In this document: positions 7,928 to 16,361 of the stretch, piece after piece | Numbering within the stretch: position 1 is the stretch's first letter | Layout of the letters: every line of letters starts with the position of its first letter | NCBI GenBank assembly: GCA_963740455.1 | Contig: CAVUEF010000007.1 | Coordinates: forward strand, 372,001 to 436,000 | Direction of reading: 5' to 3' | Origin: Paucibacter sp963740455 | GTDB lineage: Bacteria > Pseudomonadota > Gammaproteobacteria > Burkholderiales > Burkholderiaceae_C | Length of the DNA stretch: 64,000 nucleotides | Translations under genes and position numbers: made by a program | Notes under the pieces: model-generated | Databases searched by the model: none | What the model saw: only the letters and a program-made list of their open reading frames with translations | What the model was told of the DNA's origin: nothing

Positions 7928-9301
7928 TCAGGCCTGGCGCAAGTGCCAGGCCTTGGGTCGGGTGAAGGTCTGAATGCCATAGGTAGACAGCGTGACGCCG
8001 ACGCCCGAGTCGCCGAATCCCGACCAGGGCAGGCGCGGGCTGACGCGGTCGCAGCAGTTCCAGTAGACGCTGCCGGCATTGAGCTGCGTCATCAGTGCCT
8101 TGGCACGCGTCTCTTCAATCGTGTAGACGCCGGCGGTCAGGCCATAGCGCGTGTCGTTCATCAAGCGCAGCGCCTGGGCATCGTCGCTGACCTTCTGGAT
8201 GCCGATGATGGGGCCGAAGCTTTCTTCGCGCATCAGCTCCATGCTGTGGTCGACGTCGGCAAACACGGTGGGCTGGTACCAGTTGCCGGGGCCCGGGCCG
8301 CGTGCGCCGCCGAGCAGCAGTCGCGCGCCCTTGGCCTTGGCATCTGCGACCTGGGCGTCGAGCACGTCGAGTTGCGGCGCGCGCGTGATGGCGCCGATAT
8401 AGGTGCCCTCGCTCATCGGGTCACCGCTCTTGAACGTCTTGACGGTGTCGACGAAGGCCTGCACAAAGGCGTCGTAAATCTTGGCGTGCACGTAGATGCG
8501 CTCGACCGAGCAGCAGCTCTGGCCGGTGTTGTACATCGCGCCGTCGGCCAGCGATTCGGCAGCGGCCTTGGGATCGGCATCCTCGCAAACGTAGGTGGGG
8601 TCCTTGCCGCCGAGCTCGAGTTGCAGTTTGACGAACTTGTGGCTCACCGCCTGGGCGATGCGCGCGCCTGTGCCGTACGAGCCGGTGAAGAACACGCCGT
8701 CGATGTTTTGATGGAGCAGCGCAGCGCCGACCGCGCCAGCGCCGACCAGGCAGATCATCACATCGGCCGGCACGCCCGCCTCGTGCAGCAAGCGGGTGAT
8801 CTCCAGGCCTGTCAGGGTGGCGTACTCGGAGGGTTTGTAGAGCACGGCATTGCCCATCAGCAGCGCCGGCACGATCACGTTGCAGCCAACGAACCAGGGA
8901 TAGTTCCACGCCGAGATATTGACGACCACGCCCAGCGGTATGTGCTGGATCTGCTCGGTCATGCCGCTCTCGTCGAACACCGTTTCGGTGGCCATGCAGG
9001 CCTGCGCCTGGGCCTGAAAGAAATCGATGCGTGCCAGCAGGCCGTTCAATTCGTTGCGCGACATCTTGATCGGCTTGCCGGTCTCGCGCGTCATGGTGAC
9101 GGCCAGCCGCTCCATGTCGCGCAGCACGCCGGCACGAAACTTTTCGATGCAGGCCTTGCGCTGCGCCAGCGGCGTGGCGCCCCAGCCGGGCTGTGCGGCG
9201 CGCGCCGCGCTGGCCTTGGCGGCGACGCTGCTGGCGTCGTCAGCGGGCAGCGAGGCGATCAATTCGCCGGTGGCGGGGTTGAAGATGGAGAGTTGCGTCA
9301 T
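7928..9301 (-). CDS. Aldehyde dehydrogenase of a gamma-glutamyl pathway
   Basis: Protein of 457 aa of the NAD(P)-dependent aldehyde dehydrogenase superfamily. The catalytic Glu lies in LELGGKDP and the catalytic Cys in NTGQSCCS; ISAWNYPWF and VFFTGSYGTGA form the cofactor-binding part. ATG 9301 overlaps the stop of the upstream hydrolase gene by four bases. As last gene of the four-gene operon it probably oxidises a gamma-glutamylated aldehyde made by the iron alcohol dehydrogenase. Substrate assignment is by context only; the family is broad. Confidence 0.85.
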   Translation of the reverse strand: MTQLSIFNPATGELIASLPADDASSVAAKASAARAAQPGWGATPLAQRKACIEKFRAGVLRDMERLAVTMTRETGKPIKMSRNELNGLLARIDFFQAQAQACMATETVFDESGMTEQIQHIPLGVVVNISAWNYPWFVGCNVIVPALLMGNAVLYKPSEYATLTGLEITRLLHEAGVPADVMICLVGAGAVGAALLHQNIDGVFFTGSYGTGARIAQAVSHKFVKLQLELGGKDPTYVCEDADPKAAAESLADGAMYNTGQSCCSVERIYVHAKIYDAFVQAFVDTVKTFKSGDPMSEGTYIGAITRAPQLDVLDAQVADAKAKGARLLLGGARGPGPGNWYQPTVFADVDHSMELMREESFGPIIGIQKVSDDAQALRLMNDTRYGLTAGVYTIEETRAKALMTQLNAGSVYWNCCDRVSPRLPWSGFGDSGVGVTLSTYGIQTFTRPKAWHLRQA

Positions 9302-10080
9302 GGTGTTTGATCTCGGGCAGCAAGCGCGGCTTGCAGAAAGTCGATGAGCAGGGGCTTGTCGTCGAGCGTGCCGTGCTCGGGCGCGTGAAACTCGGGATGC
9401 CATTGCACGGCGGCGATCCAGGCCGCACCGGTGTGGCGGATGGCCTCGATGGTGCCGTCATGCGGGCAGCGCGCCTCGACCTCGAAGCCGGGCGCCAGGT
9501 CCTTGATGCACTGGTGATGCACGCTGTTGATCTTGAAACTCTTGGCACCGTCCAGCAATCCGGCCAGCCGCGTGTCGGGCAACAGTTCAAGCGTGTGAAA
9601 GTTCTGGTCGTACAGATCGGCGTCGCGATGCGCCAGCGCCTGCGGGCGCTGGGTCGCAATGTCCTGCACCAGCGTACCGCCATAAGCGGCATTGATCAGT
9701 TGCAGGCCGCGGCAGATGCCGAACACGGGTTTGCCGGCAGCGACAAAGGCCTTGACCAGATCGGTCTCGTAAGCGTCGCGCTCGCGGTCGCCCTGCCAGC
9801 GCGGGTCGATGGGCTGCTCGCCATAACTGCCGGGCCAGAGGTCGGCGCCGCCATGCAGCACCAGGCCGTCGAGCCAGCGCGCATAGTCGGCCGGCGCGAT
9901 GCCGCTGCGCCGGGCCTGGCCGCAGTCGGTTGGCGGAATCATCACCGGCAAGGCGCCGCCCGACATCAGCCACTCGGGCACCGAGCGCTCGACATAGTTC
10001 AGGGTCTTCTTGGCAAAGGCAGCGCGCGCGGCGTCGGGGTGCATGAAGCACGCGCTGATGCCTATCTTGAGTCGGTCCAT
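9298..10080 (-). CDS. Class I glutamine amidotransferase-like gamma-glutamyl hydrolase (PuuD-like, C26)
   Basis: Protein of 260 aa with the stand-alone class I amidotransferase fold used by gamma-glutamyl-GABA hydrolase. The nucleophile Cys lies in FGICRGLQLIN and the His/Glu pair in VQWHPEFH; LHGGADLWP is the conserved N-terminal turn. It cleaves gamma-glutamyl amides to release glutamate. It lies 10 bases behind the alcohol dehydrogenase and overlaps the aldehyde dehydrogenase gene by four bases, so it most likely performs the final release step of the pathway. Confidence 0.88.
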   Translation of the reverse strand: MDRLKIGISACFMHPDAARAAFAKKTLNYVERSVPEWLMSGGALPVMIPPTDCGQARRSGIAPADYARWLDGLVLHGGADLWPGSYGEQPIDPRWQGDRERDAYETDLVKAFVAAGKPVFGICRGLQLINAAYGGTLVQDIATQRPQALAHRDADLYDQNFHTLELLPDTRLAGLLDGAKSFKINSVHHQCIKDLAPGFEVEARCPHDGTIEAIRHTGAAWIAAVQWHPEFHAPEHGTLDDKPLLIDFLQAALAARDQTP

Positions 10081-10090
10081 GGCCAGGAAT

Positions 10091-11224
10091 TTACATGGCG
10101 GCCTTGAAGAGGCGCTCGAAATCGGCCGCAGTGCAGGGGCGCGGATTGGTCTGATGGCAGATGTCGGCGCTGGCGACCTGCACCAGGCGCGGCAGATGTT
10201 CGGACTTCACGCCATGCGTGCCCAGCGTGCCGGTGATGCCCACGCTGTGCTTGAGTGCGCGCAGCCATGGCACGAAAGCCTTGCCGCCACCGGCCACCTT
10301 GCAGACATGCGCGAGCTCGTCGAACTTGTGCTGCGCGGCCTCCAGATTCCACGCCATCACGACATCAATCATCAAAGCATTGGCCAGGCCGTGGTGCAGG
10401 TCGCAAACGGCGCCCAGCGCGTGCGCGCACGAGTGCACCGCACCGAGGTCTTTCTGGAAGGCGATCGCGCCCAGCATCGACGCCATCATCATGTCGGCGC
10501 GTGCCTGCAAGTCGGAGGGCGACTGCACGGCGGTCAGCAAGGCGCCGGCGGCGATGCGCGTGCCCTCCAACGCGATGCCGTCGCACAGCGGGTGGTAGGC
10601 GGGCGACAGATAGCTCTCGATATTGTGGGTCAGCGCGTCCATGCCGGTGGCCGCGGTGATCGCGGGCGGCAACGCCAAGGTCAGCTCGGGGTCGGCGAAC
10701 ACGCACTTGGCCAGAATCTTCGGGCTGAACACGACGCGCTTGAGGTGCGTGTCGTTCTCGCTGACGACGCTGGAGCGGCCGACTTCGGAGCCGGTGCCCG
10801 AGGTGGTCGGCAGCGCCACGAAATAGGGCAGCTCATTGCTGATGGGCCGCACCTGCGGATGGTCCCAGACATAGTCGAGGATCTCGCCCTCATGCACGGC
10901 CGCCACGCCGACCACCTTGGCCACATCGAGCGCGGCGCCACCACCGAAGCCGATCACGCAATCGGCGCGGTGTGCCTTGTAGGCCGCCGCGCCCTCCATC
11001 ACCTGGCTGCACGTCGGGTTGCCGAACACGCCCGAGAACACCGCCACGTCCAGGCCGACCAGATGCGTCTTGAATTCGGCCAGCACCGGCAGGCTGGCGA
11101 GCGCCTTGTCGGTGACGATGAGCGGACGCTTGAGTCCGAGTTCGAGCAGATGCCGGGCGACGAGCTTGCGCGCGCCGGCGCCGAATTTGATGGGGGTGGG
11201 AAAGGAGAAGTTGGTGATGGTCAT
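10091..11224 (-). CDS. Iron-containing (group III) alcohol dehydrogenase
   Basis: Protein of 377 aa. The N-terminal NAD-binding part shows VIGFGGGAALDVAK and PTTSGTGSEVG; the metal-binding part shows GMDALTHNIE, CAHALGA and HHGLANA, matching the Asp/His ligand regions of the Fe-ADH family. ATG 11224 begins MTITNF, eight bases after the stop of the ligase gene. An alcohol dehydrogenase here implies that the glutamylated substrate carries a hydroxyl group, which separates this operon from the classical Puu route, where an amine is oxidised instead. Confidence 0.87.
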   Translation of the reverse strand: MTITNFSFPTPIKFGAGARKLVARHLLELGLKRPLIVTDKALASLPVLAEFKTHLVGLDVAVFSGVFGNPTCSQVMEGAAAYKAHRADCVIGFGGGAALDVAKVVGVAAVHEGEILDYVWDHPQVRPISNELPYFVALPTTSGTGSEVGRSSVVSENDTHLKRVVFSPKILAKCVFADPELTLALPPAITAATGMDALTHNIESYLSPAYHPLCDGIALEGTRIAAGALLTAVQSPSDLQARADMMMASMLGAIAFQKDLGAVHSCAHALGAVCDLHHGLANALMIDVVMAWNLEAAQHKFDELAHVCKVAGGGKAFVPWLRALKHSVGITGTLGTHGVKSEHLPRLVQVASADICHQTNPRPCTAADFERLFKAAM

Positions 11225-11232
11225 GGTGTGCT

Positions 11233-12621
11233 TCAGATGATTTCGAAGTATCGCTTCATTTCCCAGTCGGTGACGGCGTCCAGCCACTGGCGCCATTCCC
11301 ATTCGCGCGTCGCGGCGAAGTGGTCGACAAAGGTGTCGCCGAGCCAGTCGCGCGCGATGGCAGATTGCTTGAACTTGCGCGTGGTCTCGATCAGCGTGCG
11401 TGGCGCGCGTTCAATGTGCTCGGCGCCCTGGTTGGTGCCGGTGATCGGCGGCGTGCTGAGCTTGAGGCCTTTTTCGACGCCGTCCAGGCCCGCGGCAATC
11501 ACCGCGGCCATGGCCAGATAGGGGTTCACGTCGGCACCCGGGCAGCGCGTCTCCAGGCGCGTCGACTTCGGCGCGCCCGCGATGACGCGAAAACTCGCGG
11601 TGCGGTTGTCCATGCCCCAGGTCGGTTTGACCGGCGCCCAGAAGCCGTCGACCAGGCGCTTGTAGCTGTTGATGGTGGGCCAGATCATCGGCGCGAACTC
11701 CATCATGCAATTCACCTGTCCGGCCAGATAGCTCTCGAACAGCTTGCTCATTTTGCGTGGCGACTTGTCGTCATAGAACAGATTGCTCTTGCCATCCGAC
11801 AGGCTTTGATGGATGTGACCACTGCAGCCCGGCAGCGGCTGATGCGGTTTGGCCATGAAGCTGGGCATGATGCCAAAGCGCGCGCCGATCTCCTTGACCC
11901 CGGTCTTGAACAGCACGGCGCGGTCGGCCTGCTCCAGCGCTTCGCTGAAACCTATCGCGGCTTCGTAGACACCGGGACCGGTCTCGGTGTGCAGTCCTTC
12001 AATGGGTACGCCGAACGCCAGCATCTCGTCCATGATGGCGTTGAAAAAGTCGCGGTTCTGGTTGGCCCGCAGCAGCGAGTAGCCAAACATGCCCGGCGTG
12101 AGCGGCTCGGGCAGTACGCCTTTCTTGGCGGCCCAGCTCTGCGGCGTCTCGGCGAAGTTGTACCACTCGAACTCCATGCCGGTCATCACCTGCAAGCCCA
12201 TTTTCTCGGCGCGCTTGAGCACGCGCTTGAGCGTCTGGCGCGGGCACACGGCGTGCGGCGTGCCATCGGCGTTGACGAACTCGCCGAGGAAGAACGGCAC
12301 CTTGTCGTCCCACGGCACCTGGCGCTCGGTGTTGAGGTCGAGCCGCGCCAGCGCATCGGGGAAGCCATGCTGCCAGCCCGTCACCGTGGTGTTGTCGTAG
12401 CAGCTGTCCGTCATGTCCCAACCCAGCACCACGTCGCAGAAGCCGAAGCCGCCCTTCGGGTAGGGCTCGGCAGCGCCGAGGAACTTGTCGATGTGCAGGT
12501 ATTTGCCGCGCAGGATGCCGTCGATGTCGCTGACAGCGACCTTGACTTTGCGGGCACCGGATTGCCTGATGCGCTGCAGGGCCGGATGTTCATCGGCGGT
12601 CTTTTTTCTGGATGTCGCCAT
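11233..12621 (-). CDS. Glutamine synthetase family gamma-glutamyl-amine ligase
   Basis: Protein of 462 aa of the glutamine synthetase superfamily, in the branch of PuuA-like enzymes rather than ordinary GlnA. Visible are GMEFEWYNF (metal-binding Glu), ETGPGVYEAAI, PGCSGHIHQSL (the His loop), ASFRVIAGAP and RLETRCPGADVNPYLAMAA. Such enzymes join glutamate to an amine using ATP. First gene of the operon; upstream is a 600-base gap that should hold its promoter. A true ammonia-assimilating GlnA role is unlikely given the context and the divergent active-site segment. The natural amine is unknown; ethanolamine or a related amino alcohol fits the neighbours best. Confidence 0.85.
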   Translation of the reverse strand: MATSRKKTADEHPALQRIRQSGARKVKVAVSDIDGILRGKYLHIDKFLGAAEPYPKGGFGFCDVVLGWDMTDSCYDNTTVTGWQHGFPDALARLDLNTERQVPWDDKVPFFLGEFVNADGTPHAVCPRQTLKRVLKRAEKMGLQVMTGMEFEWYNFAETPQSWAAKKGVLPEPLTPGMFGYSLLRANQNRDFFNAIMDEMLAFGVPIEGLHTETGPGVYEAAIGFSEALEQADRAVLFKTGVKEIGARFGIMPSFMAKPHQPLPGCSGHIHQSLSDGKSNLFYDDKSPRKMSKLFESYLAGQVNCMMEFAPMIWPTINSYKRLVDGFWAPVKPTWGMDNRTASFRVIAGAPKSTRLETRCPGADVNPYLAMAAVIAAGLDGVEKGLKLSTPPITGTNQGAEHIERAPRTLIETTRKFKQSAIARDWLGDTFVDHFAATREWEWRQWLDAVTDWEMKRYFEII

Positions 12622-13227
12622 GCTGTGTCACCTGATGTGAGTTCAATGAAATGGCCGCGCTCGCGCCCAGCGTGCGGTGACTTCGAATCGTCCAGTCCGA
12701 AGGACTCAGGCCGCGGCCTGGATTGTCGAATCCCACATGCGTTGATCGTAGATGCCGGATTGGCGGCTGACTATCCAGAATTGGCACAGTGTGCGCGCGA
12801 AAGCTCAGACCACAGTGAGACGATTGTCGACATTTCGCAGCGCCAGCAAGCACGTCACGCTGGGGTTTGAGCTCGCGCCCGAGCTGGCGCAGGGCTTGTG
12901 TCAAGGCCAGCAGAGCAGTCGCCAGTTAGGCGCAGAGGCGGGCCTGCATGCCACAGATCCCCAAGCCATCGAAGGATTGAGCCAGTTCATGTTGACGTTA
13001 TTCAACGCGGCTCAGGCCAAGCCGGGACTGATCAACCTGTCGGCGGTGCGCGTGGCGATGGTCGATACCTTGATCGAGCAGGTGAGCCGCCACGACCACA
13101 TTCCCTGCCAACCGCGGCCTGGATCAACCCACCATCACCGGAGTAAAACAACCTGCACCAACCACAGAGCACCACACACTAAATTGATGTCGTCAGATGC
13201 CGCTACGTCATTGACACGCTGCGCGGC
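12622..13227. other. 606-base gap with a doubtful ORF; promoter region of the ligase operon
   Basis: Between the ligase gene and the HlyD gene, both on the minus strand, I see no gene with recognisable homology. A plus-strand frame is open from 12752 to 13276 (174 codons). Its middle (13000-13100) encodes a plausible helical peptide including LSQFMLTLFNAAQ and AVRVAMVDTLIEQVS, but it runs into the 3' end of the HlyD gene and has no clear ribosome site. It may be a real small gene or a gene remnant. The promoter of the ligase operon must lie near 12640-12760. Confidence 0.4.
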
Positions 13228-14262
13228 CTACCAGCGGCTGAAACGCACATCAAGCGGCAAGCTGTTCAGCCGGTAGGGCGCCGGCAATGGATTTTCCGGT
13301 TTCAGCAAGACCACGACGGCCCGGTTCCGAGGCGCCAAAGGGCCGATTCGGTCCGAGGGAATCAGCGCGGCTTCCGCCTCGACCCGAAGCACCGTGGCGC
13401 TGATGTTGACGCCATCGAGGAAGTGCAGCGAAGCATGCTCGCCGGGTCGGGCGTGCCTGGCCTCGGACGGCTGCAAATAGGCTCGGACAAGAGGCTCCGC
13501 CAGACTCTGAAGCACAGCAATGTCGGACTCGGCCGACACCCATTCGTGCCGCGCCACCAATGTGCGGATCACCACACCATCAAACGGCGCGAGCGGACCC
13601 TCGACCGAAGCCCTTGCGGTCGGTGGAGTTGGCGTGATGATCTCGGCGCGGGCTTGCTCGCTGCGCAGGCGCTGCAAGGTCTCGGTGGCGGCCAGCAGAT
13701 CGGACTGCGCGCGAATCTCGTCCGACCGGGCAGCCGTCCACTGCGCGTCCGCGGCGGCGCGTTCTCCCGCCGTGGCAGCCCCTTGATCCACCAGTTCATG
13801 GACAAGCTTGCGCTGACGCTCGCGGCCACCGCGCTGTTCCTGCGCCAATGCCAGCGCGGCTTGGGCCAGCGCGACACGCTTCACCGGCGCCCGCAAGTCA
13901 AGCTTGGCGGCACGCATGCTGGCGACCTGGGCCTCGGGTTCGAGCCGCGCTTCGGATACCCGCTGCACCGAGGCCAACCGCGTACCCTCTGGCACAGTCG
14001 TACCCTGCGGCACAAGCGCGTCCACGTAACCTGCAACGCCGGCCTTCAGCGTGGCTTGCTCCATCACGACGAATGCGGGTGCGGTGTCCCACACATATTC
14101 GCTGACGAACCTGACCACGAAGAACAGCAGCGGCGCGCTGACCAGCATCACGAGCAGGTACCAACGCAATCTGGGCACGCGTCGCTTGGCCGCTGCGTAG
14201 CGCACCGCCAGTCCTTGCGACTCGGTGCTTGCGGTGGGTGGAAGGCCGAAGCGAATCTTCAT
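13228..14262 (-). CDS. HlyD/membrane-fusion-type periplasmic adaptor
   Basis: Protein of 344 aa. One transmembrane helix follows a short cytoplasmic tail (about residues 35-52, YLLVMLVSAPLLFFVV). Then come a split biotinyl-lipoyl-like domain (KAGVAGYVDALVPQGTTV and APFDGVVIRTLVARHEWV) separated by a long coiled hairpin, and a beta-barrel end. This is the HlyD/EmrA or Alg44 periplasmic layout, which bridges an inner-membrane transporter or synthase to an outer-membrane channel. ATG 14262 overlaps the stop of the TolC-like gene by four bases, so it is translated with the polysaccharide locus. Confidence 0.85.
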   Translation of the reverse strand: MKIRFGLPPTASTESQGLAVRYAAAKRRVPRLRWYLLVMLVSAPLLFFVVRFVSEYVWDTAPAFVVMEQATLKAGVAGYVDALVPQGTTVPEGTRLASVQRVSEARLEPEAQVASMRAAKLDLRAPVKRVALAQAALALAQEQRGGRERQRKLVHELVDQGAATAGERAAADAQWTAARSDEIRAQSDLLAATETLQRLRSEQARAEIITPTPPTARASVEGPLAPFDGVVIRTLVARHEWVSAESDIAVLQSLAEPLVRAYLQPSEARHARPGEHASLHFLDGVNISATVLRVEAEAALIPSDRIGPLAPRNRAVVVLLKPENPLPAPYRLNSLPLDVRFSRW

Positions 14263-16361
14263 GGCTTGATGTCCAGAAATGCATCCAGCGATTGCACCGC
14301 GATGCCGGCGAAGTTGGGCCACCGGCGCAAGCGCGCAGCCAACTCCCGCCATTGCGCCAGGCTCGCATCGCGACCTGCGGAAAACGTGCTCTCGGTGCTC
14401 GCCAGTTCGGGCTCCACGCTCTGCACAATGGCAAGCGCTAGTCCAGGCTGGGCCAACAGCAGTCGTTCTGCCACTTGCAAGGTCTTGGACGGATCGGCCA
14501 TATAAACCATTGCCATCGCGCCCGCAGCGCCGGCTCGGCGCAATGCCTTGGCCATCCCGGGGCGCTCGAATTCGCGGTGATGCGTGGTGAGTATGAGTGG
14601 CAGTGAGGTCGAACGATGCAGCTGCTCAAGCGTGGCCATTGTGTAGTCCCACCACAAGGGCTGCAATTCGCTGGCGAGCTGATTGCGTTCCAGGTCCAGA
14701 TTCAGCGCGTCGAATGCAAAGCGGCCCATGCCTTTGACCAGTTGAAGCAGGCTGGAACGCCGGGCCGGCAAGATGAACGTCGGATCGCCAAGCAACAAAT
14801 CGATCTTGCGGCCCTGGGCATGCAGACGCGCCAAATTCTGACGCAGCCGCCGTGCCAGGCCGGCGTCAGTGGACAGTCGCGCCATCTGCTCGGCGTTGAA
14901 CGAGACCAGCAGTCGCCCGCCTTGCGCGGCCAATGGCAAGGTCTTGAGGTCTGCCGCAAGCAGCCACTCGCCGTGCCACACAAACCAAGCCGCAGGCTCA
15001 TCCACCGCCTGCCCTTGCGCAGCGCCCACTGACGTGGGCAGCGCTTGCGCCAGGGTCTGGGCCAGCGTTGGCGGCAATGCCGCGACCGGTTGGGTGTGCG
15101 CACATTCAGACCCATCGCCATAGGCCAAGGCATCGATCTGGGCCAACGCGCTGCGCTGCAGGGCTTCGCTCGATTCTTGCGAAGCGCTATAGACGGCGTA
15201 GCGCGCCTGCAAGGCCTGCTCCAGCATGTCGCCGTCAAGCGAGCCGGCGCGCAGCAGGGCAATGCGGTTGGCCTCGAGCGCTGCTTCAAGCTTGCCTTGC
15301 GCATTGCGCCAATCGGCGTCGCGAACCGCCAGTGTGTCGAGCACGCGGCCGACCTCGGCGGCGTCGTCATCGCGGGCTGCTTGCAGCTTGAGTTCGGCCT
15401 GACTGAGCCGCAGCTGAGCCTCGGTGCGCAAGCTCCTTTGCAGACGCGACACGTTGAAAGGCATGGTCAGATCCACCCCCAACTGAGCGCCATGGCCAGG
15501 CAGACCACCGAAGTCCTGGCTGCGTGACATCGATAGCGAGACACCTGCATCGATGCCACTCCAGCGCATCAGGTCGAGCTGCCTTTGTTGCGCCTCCACA
15601 GCGAGCTGGGCCACGGCGACGCCCGGTCGTGCATGAGCTTGCGCCAGCAGCGGCTCGGCGCGCAGGCAACTCGTCGCCCATGCCGGCGCCACAAACTCCA
15701 ACGCGGGCAGGGGCTGCCGCGTCAGTCTGCGCAGCGTTGCCATTGCCTCGCTGCGCGCTGCGCGCTGGCGCTCGCGGTCGCGGCGCGCTGTTTCGAACAT
15801 CGTTGCGAAGCTTTGCCGGTCGGATTCAAACAAGAAATGGGCTCGCGTTCGCTGCTGCAACAGCGGGGCGGCTTGCGACTCCAGCGCCAGAAAAGCCTCG
15901 GCCAGGCGTAGACGCTCGGCACTGTAGCCATAGGCAATATAGGCACTGCGAAGCTGACGCAGCAGATTGCTGCGGACCTGGCTTTGGTGCCACGGGCCGA
16001 TGCTTGATGCGCTGGAGGCCTCTTCAACCGCCCGGGCTCCAGTCTCGGCGCTGCCAAGCAAGGGCCAGCGAACGCCGGCGCTGCCACCCACGCGGCCATA
16101 GCTGCGCGACTGGGTATCGCTCAGCGGCTCCTGGTTCTGGGACATCGATGCGCCCAGCGTCAAGCGCGCGCCTTGCTGGGCTCGGGCCAACTCCAGGCGT
16201 TGCGTGGCGATCTCTGTGTCCAACTCGGCCACGCGTATGCCGATGGCAGCGTCAAGCGTCCAGGCTTCCAACTGGCCAACCGGCTGCGCCGACGCCAGCG
16301 TGCCAACAAGCACGCAAGCCGCCATCAGCACCCTTGGCAAGAGGTGGCTGCGCCGGGCCAT
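14259..16361 (-). CDS. TolC-like outer-membrane protein fused to a barrel-like C-terminal domain
   Basis: Protein of 700 aa with signal peptide (cleavage near LASAQP, residue 26). Residues 30-415 read as an outer-membrane efflux (TolC/OEP) domain: long Ala/Gln/Leu-rich helices with paired repeats near 45-215 and 245-410. After a linker, residues 456-700 form a separate domain with regularly spaced hydrophobic strands (LLVSFN, KIDLLLGDPTF, FDALNLDLE, LPLILTTHH, AMAMVYM, LALAIVQSVE, FAGIAVQSL), suggesting a (beta/alpha)8 barrel like glycoside hydrolases; DLE and HH are possible active residues. ATG 16361 overlaps the GT2 stop by one base. The fusion suggests that a sugar-acting domain is held at the export channel. 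The fold of the second half is inferred from strand pattern, not recognised by name. Confidence 0.8.
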   Translation of the reverse strand: MARRSHLLPRVLMAACVLVGTLASAQPVGQLEAWTLDAAIGIRVAELDTEIATQRLELARAQQGARLTLGASMSQNQEPLSDTQSRSYGRVGGSAGVRWPLLGSAETGARAVEEASSASSIGPWHQSQVRSNLLRQLRSAYIAYGYSAERLRLAEAFLALESQAAPLLQQRTRAHFLFESDRQSFATMFETARRDRERQRAARSEAMATLRRLTRQPLPALEFVAPAWATSCLRAEPLLAQAHARPGVAVAQLAVEAQQRQLDLMRWSGIDAGVSLSMSRSQDFGGLPGHGAQLGVDLTMPFNVSRLQRSLRTEAQLRLSQAELKLQAARDDDAAEVGRVLDTLAVRDADWRNAQGKLEAALEANRIALLRAGSLDGDMLEQALQARYAVYSASQESSEALQRSALAQIDALAYGDGSECAHTQPVAALPPTLAQTLAQALPTSVGAAQGQAVDEPAAWFVWHGEWLLAADLKTLPLAAQGGRLLVSFNAEQMARLSTDAGLARRLRQNLARLHAQGRKIDLLLGDPTFILPARRSSLLQLVKGMGRFAFDALNLDLERNQLASELQPLWWDYTMATLEQLHRSTSLPLILTTHHREFERPGMAKALRRAGAAGAMAMVYMADPSKTLQVAERLLLAQPGLALAIVQSVEPELASTESTFSAGRDASLAQWRELAARLRRWPNFAGIAVQSLDAFLDIKP

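Noticed and set aside
7685..9310. Plus-strand open frame of 541 codons
   Set aside because: It lies opposite the aldehyde dehydrogenase, whose catalytic motifs are intact; the frame has an antisense composition rich in Gly, Gln, His and Val and no domain.
10010..11521. Plus-strand open frame of 503 codons
   Set aside because: Antisense to the iron alcohol dehydrogenase; no conserved motif.
12779..12797. Sigma-54-like promoter (TTGGCAC with GC at the right spacing)
   Set aside because: The GG-N10-GC spacing is met, but the -12 element reads GCGC rather than TTGC and it faces only a doubtful reading frame.
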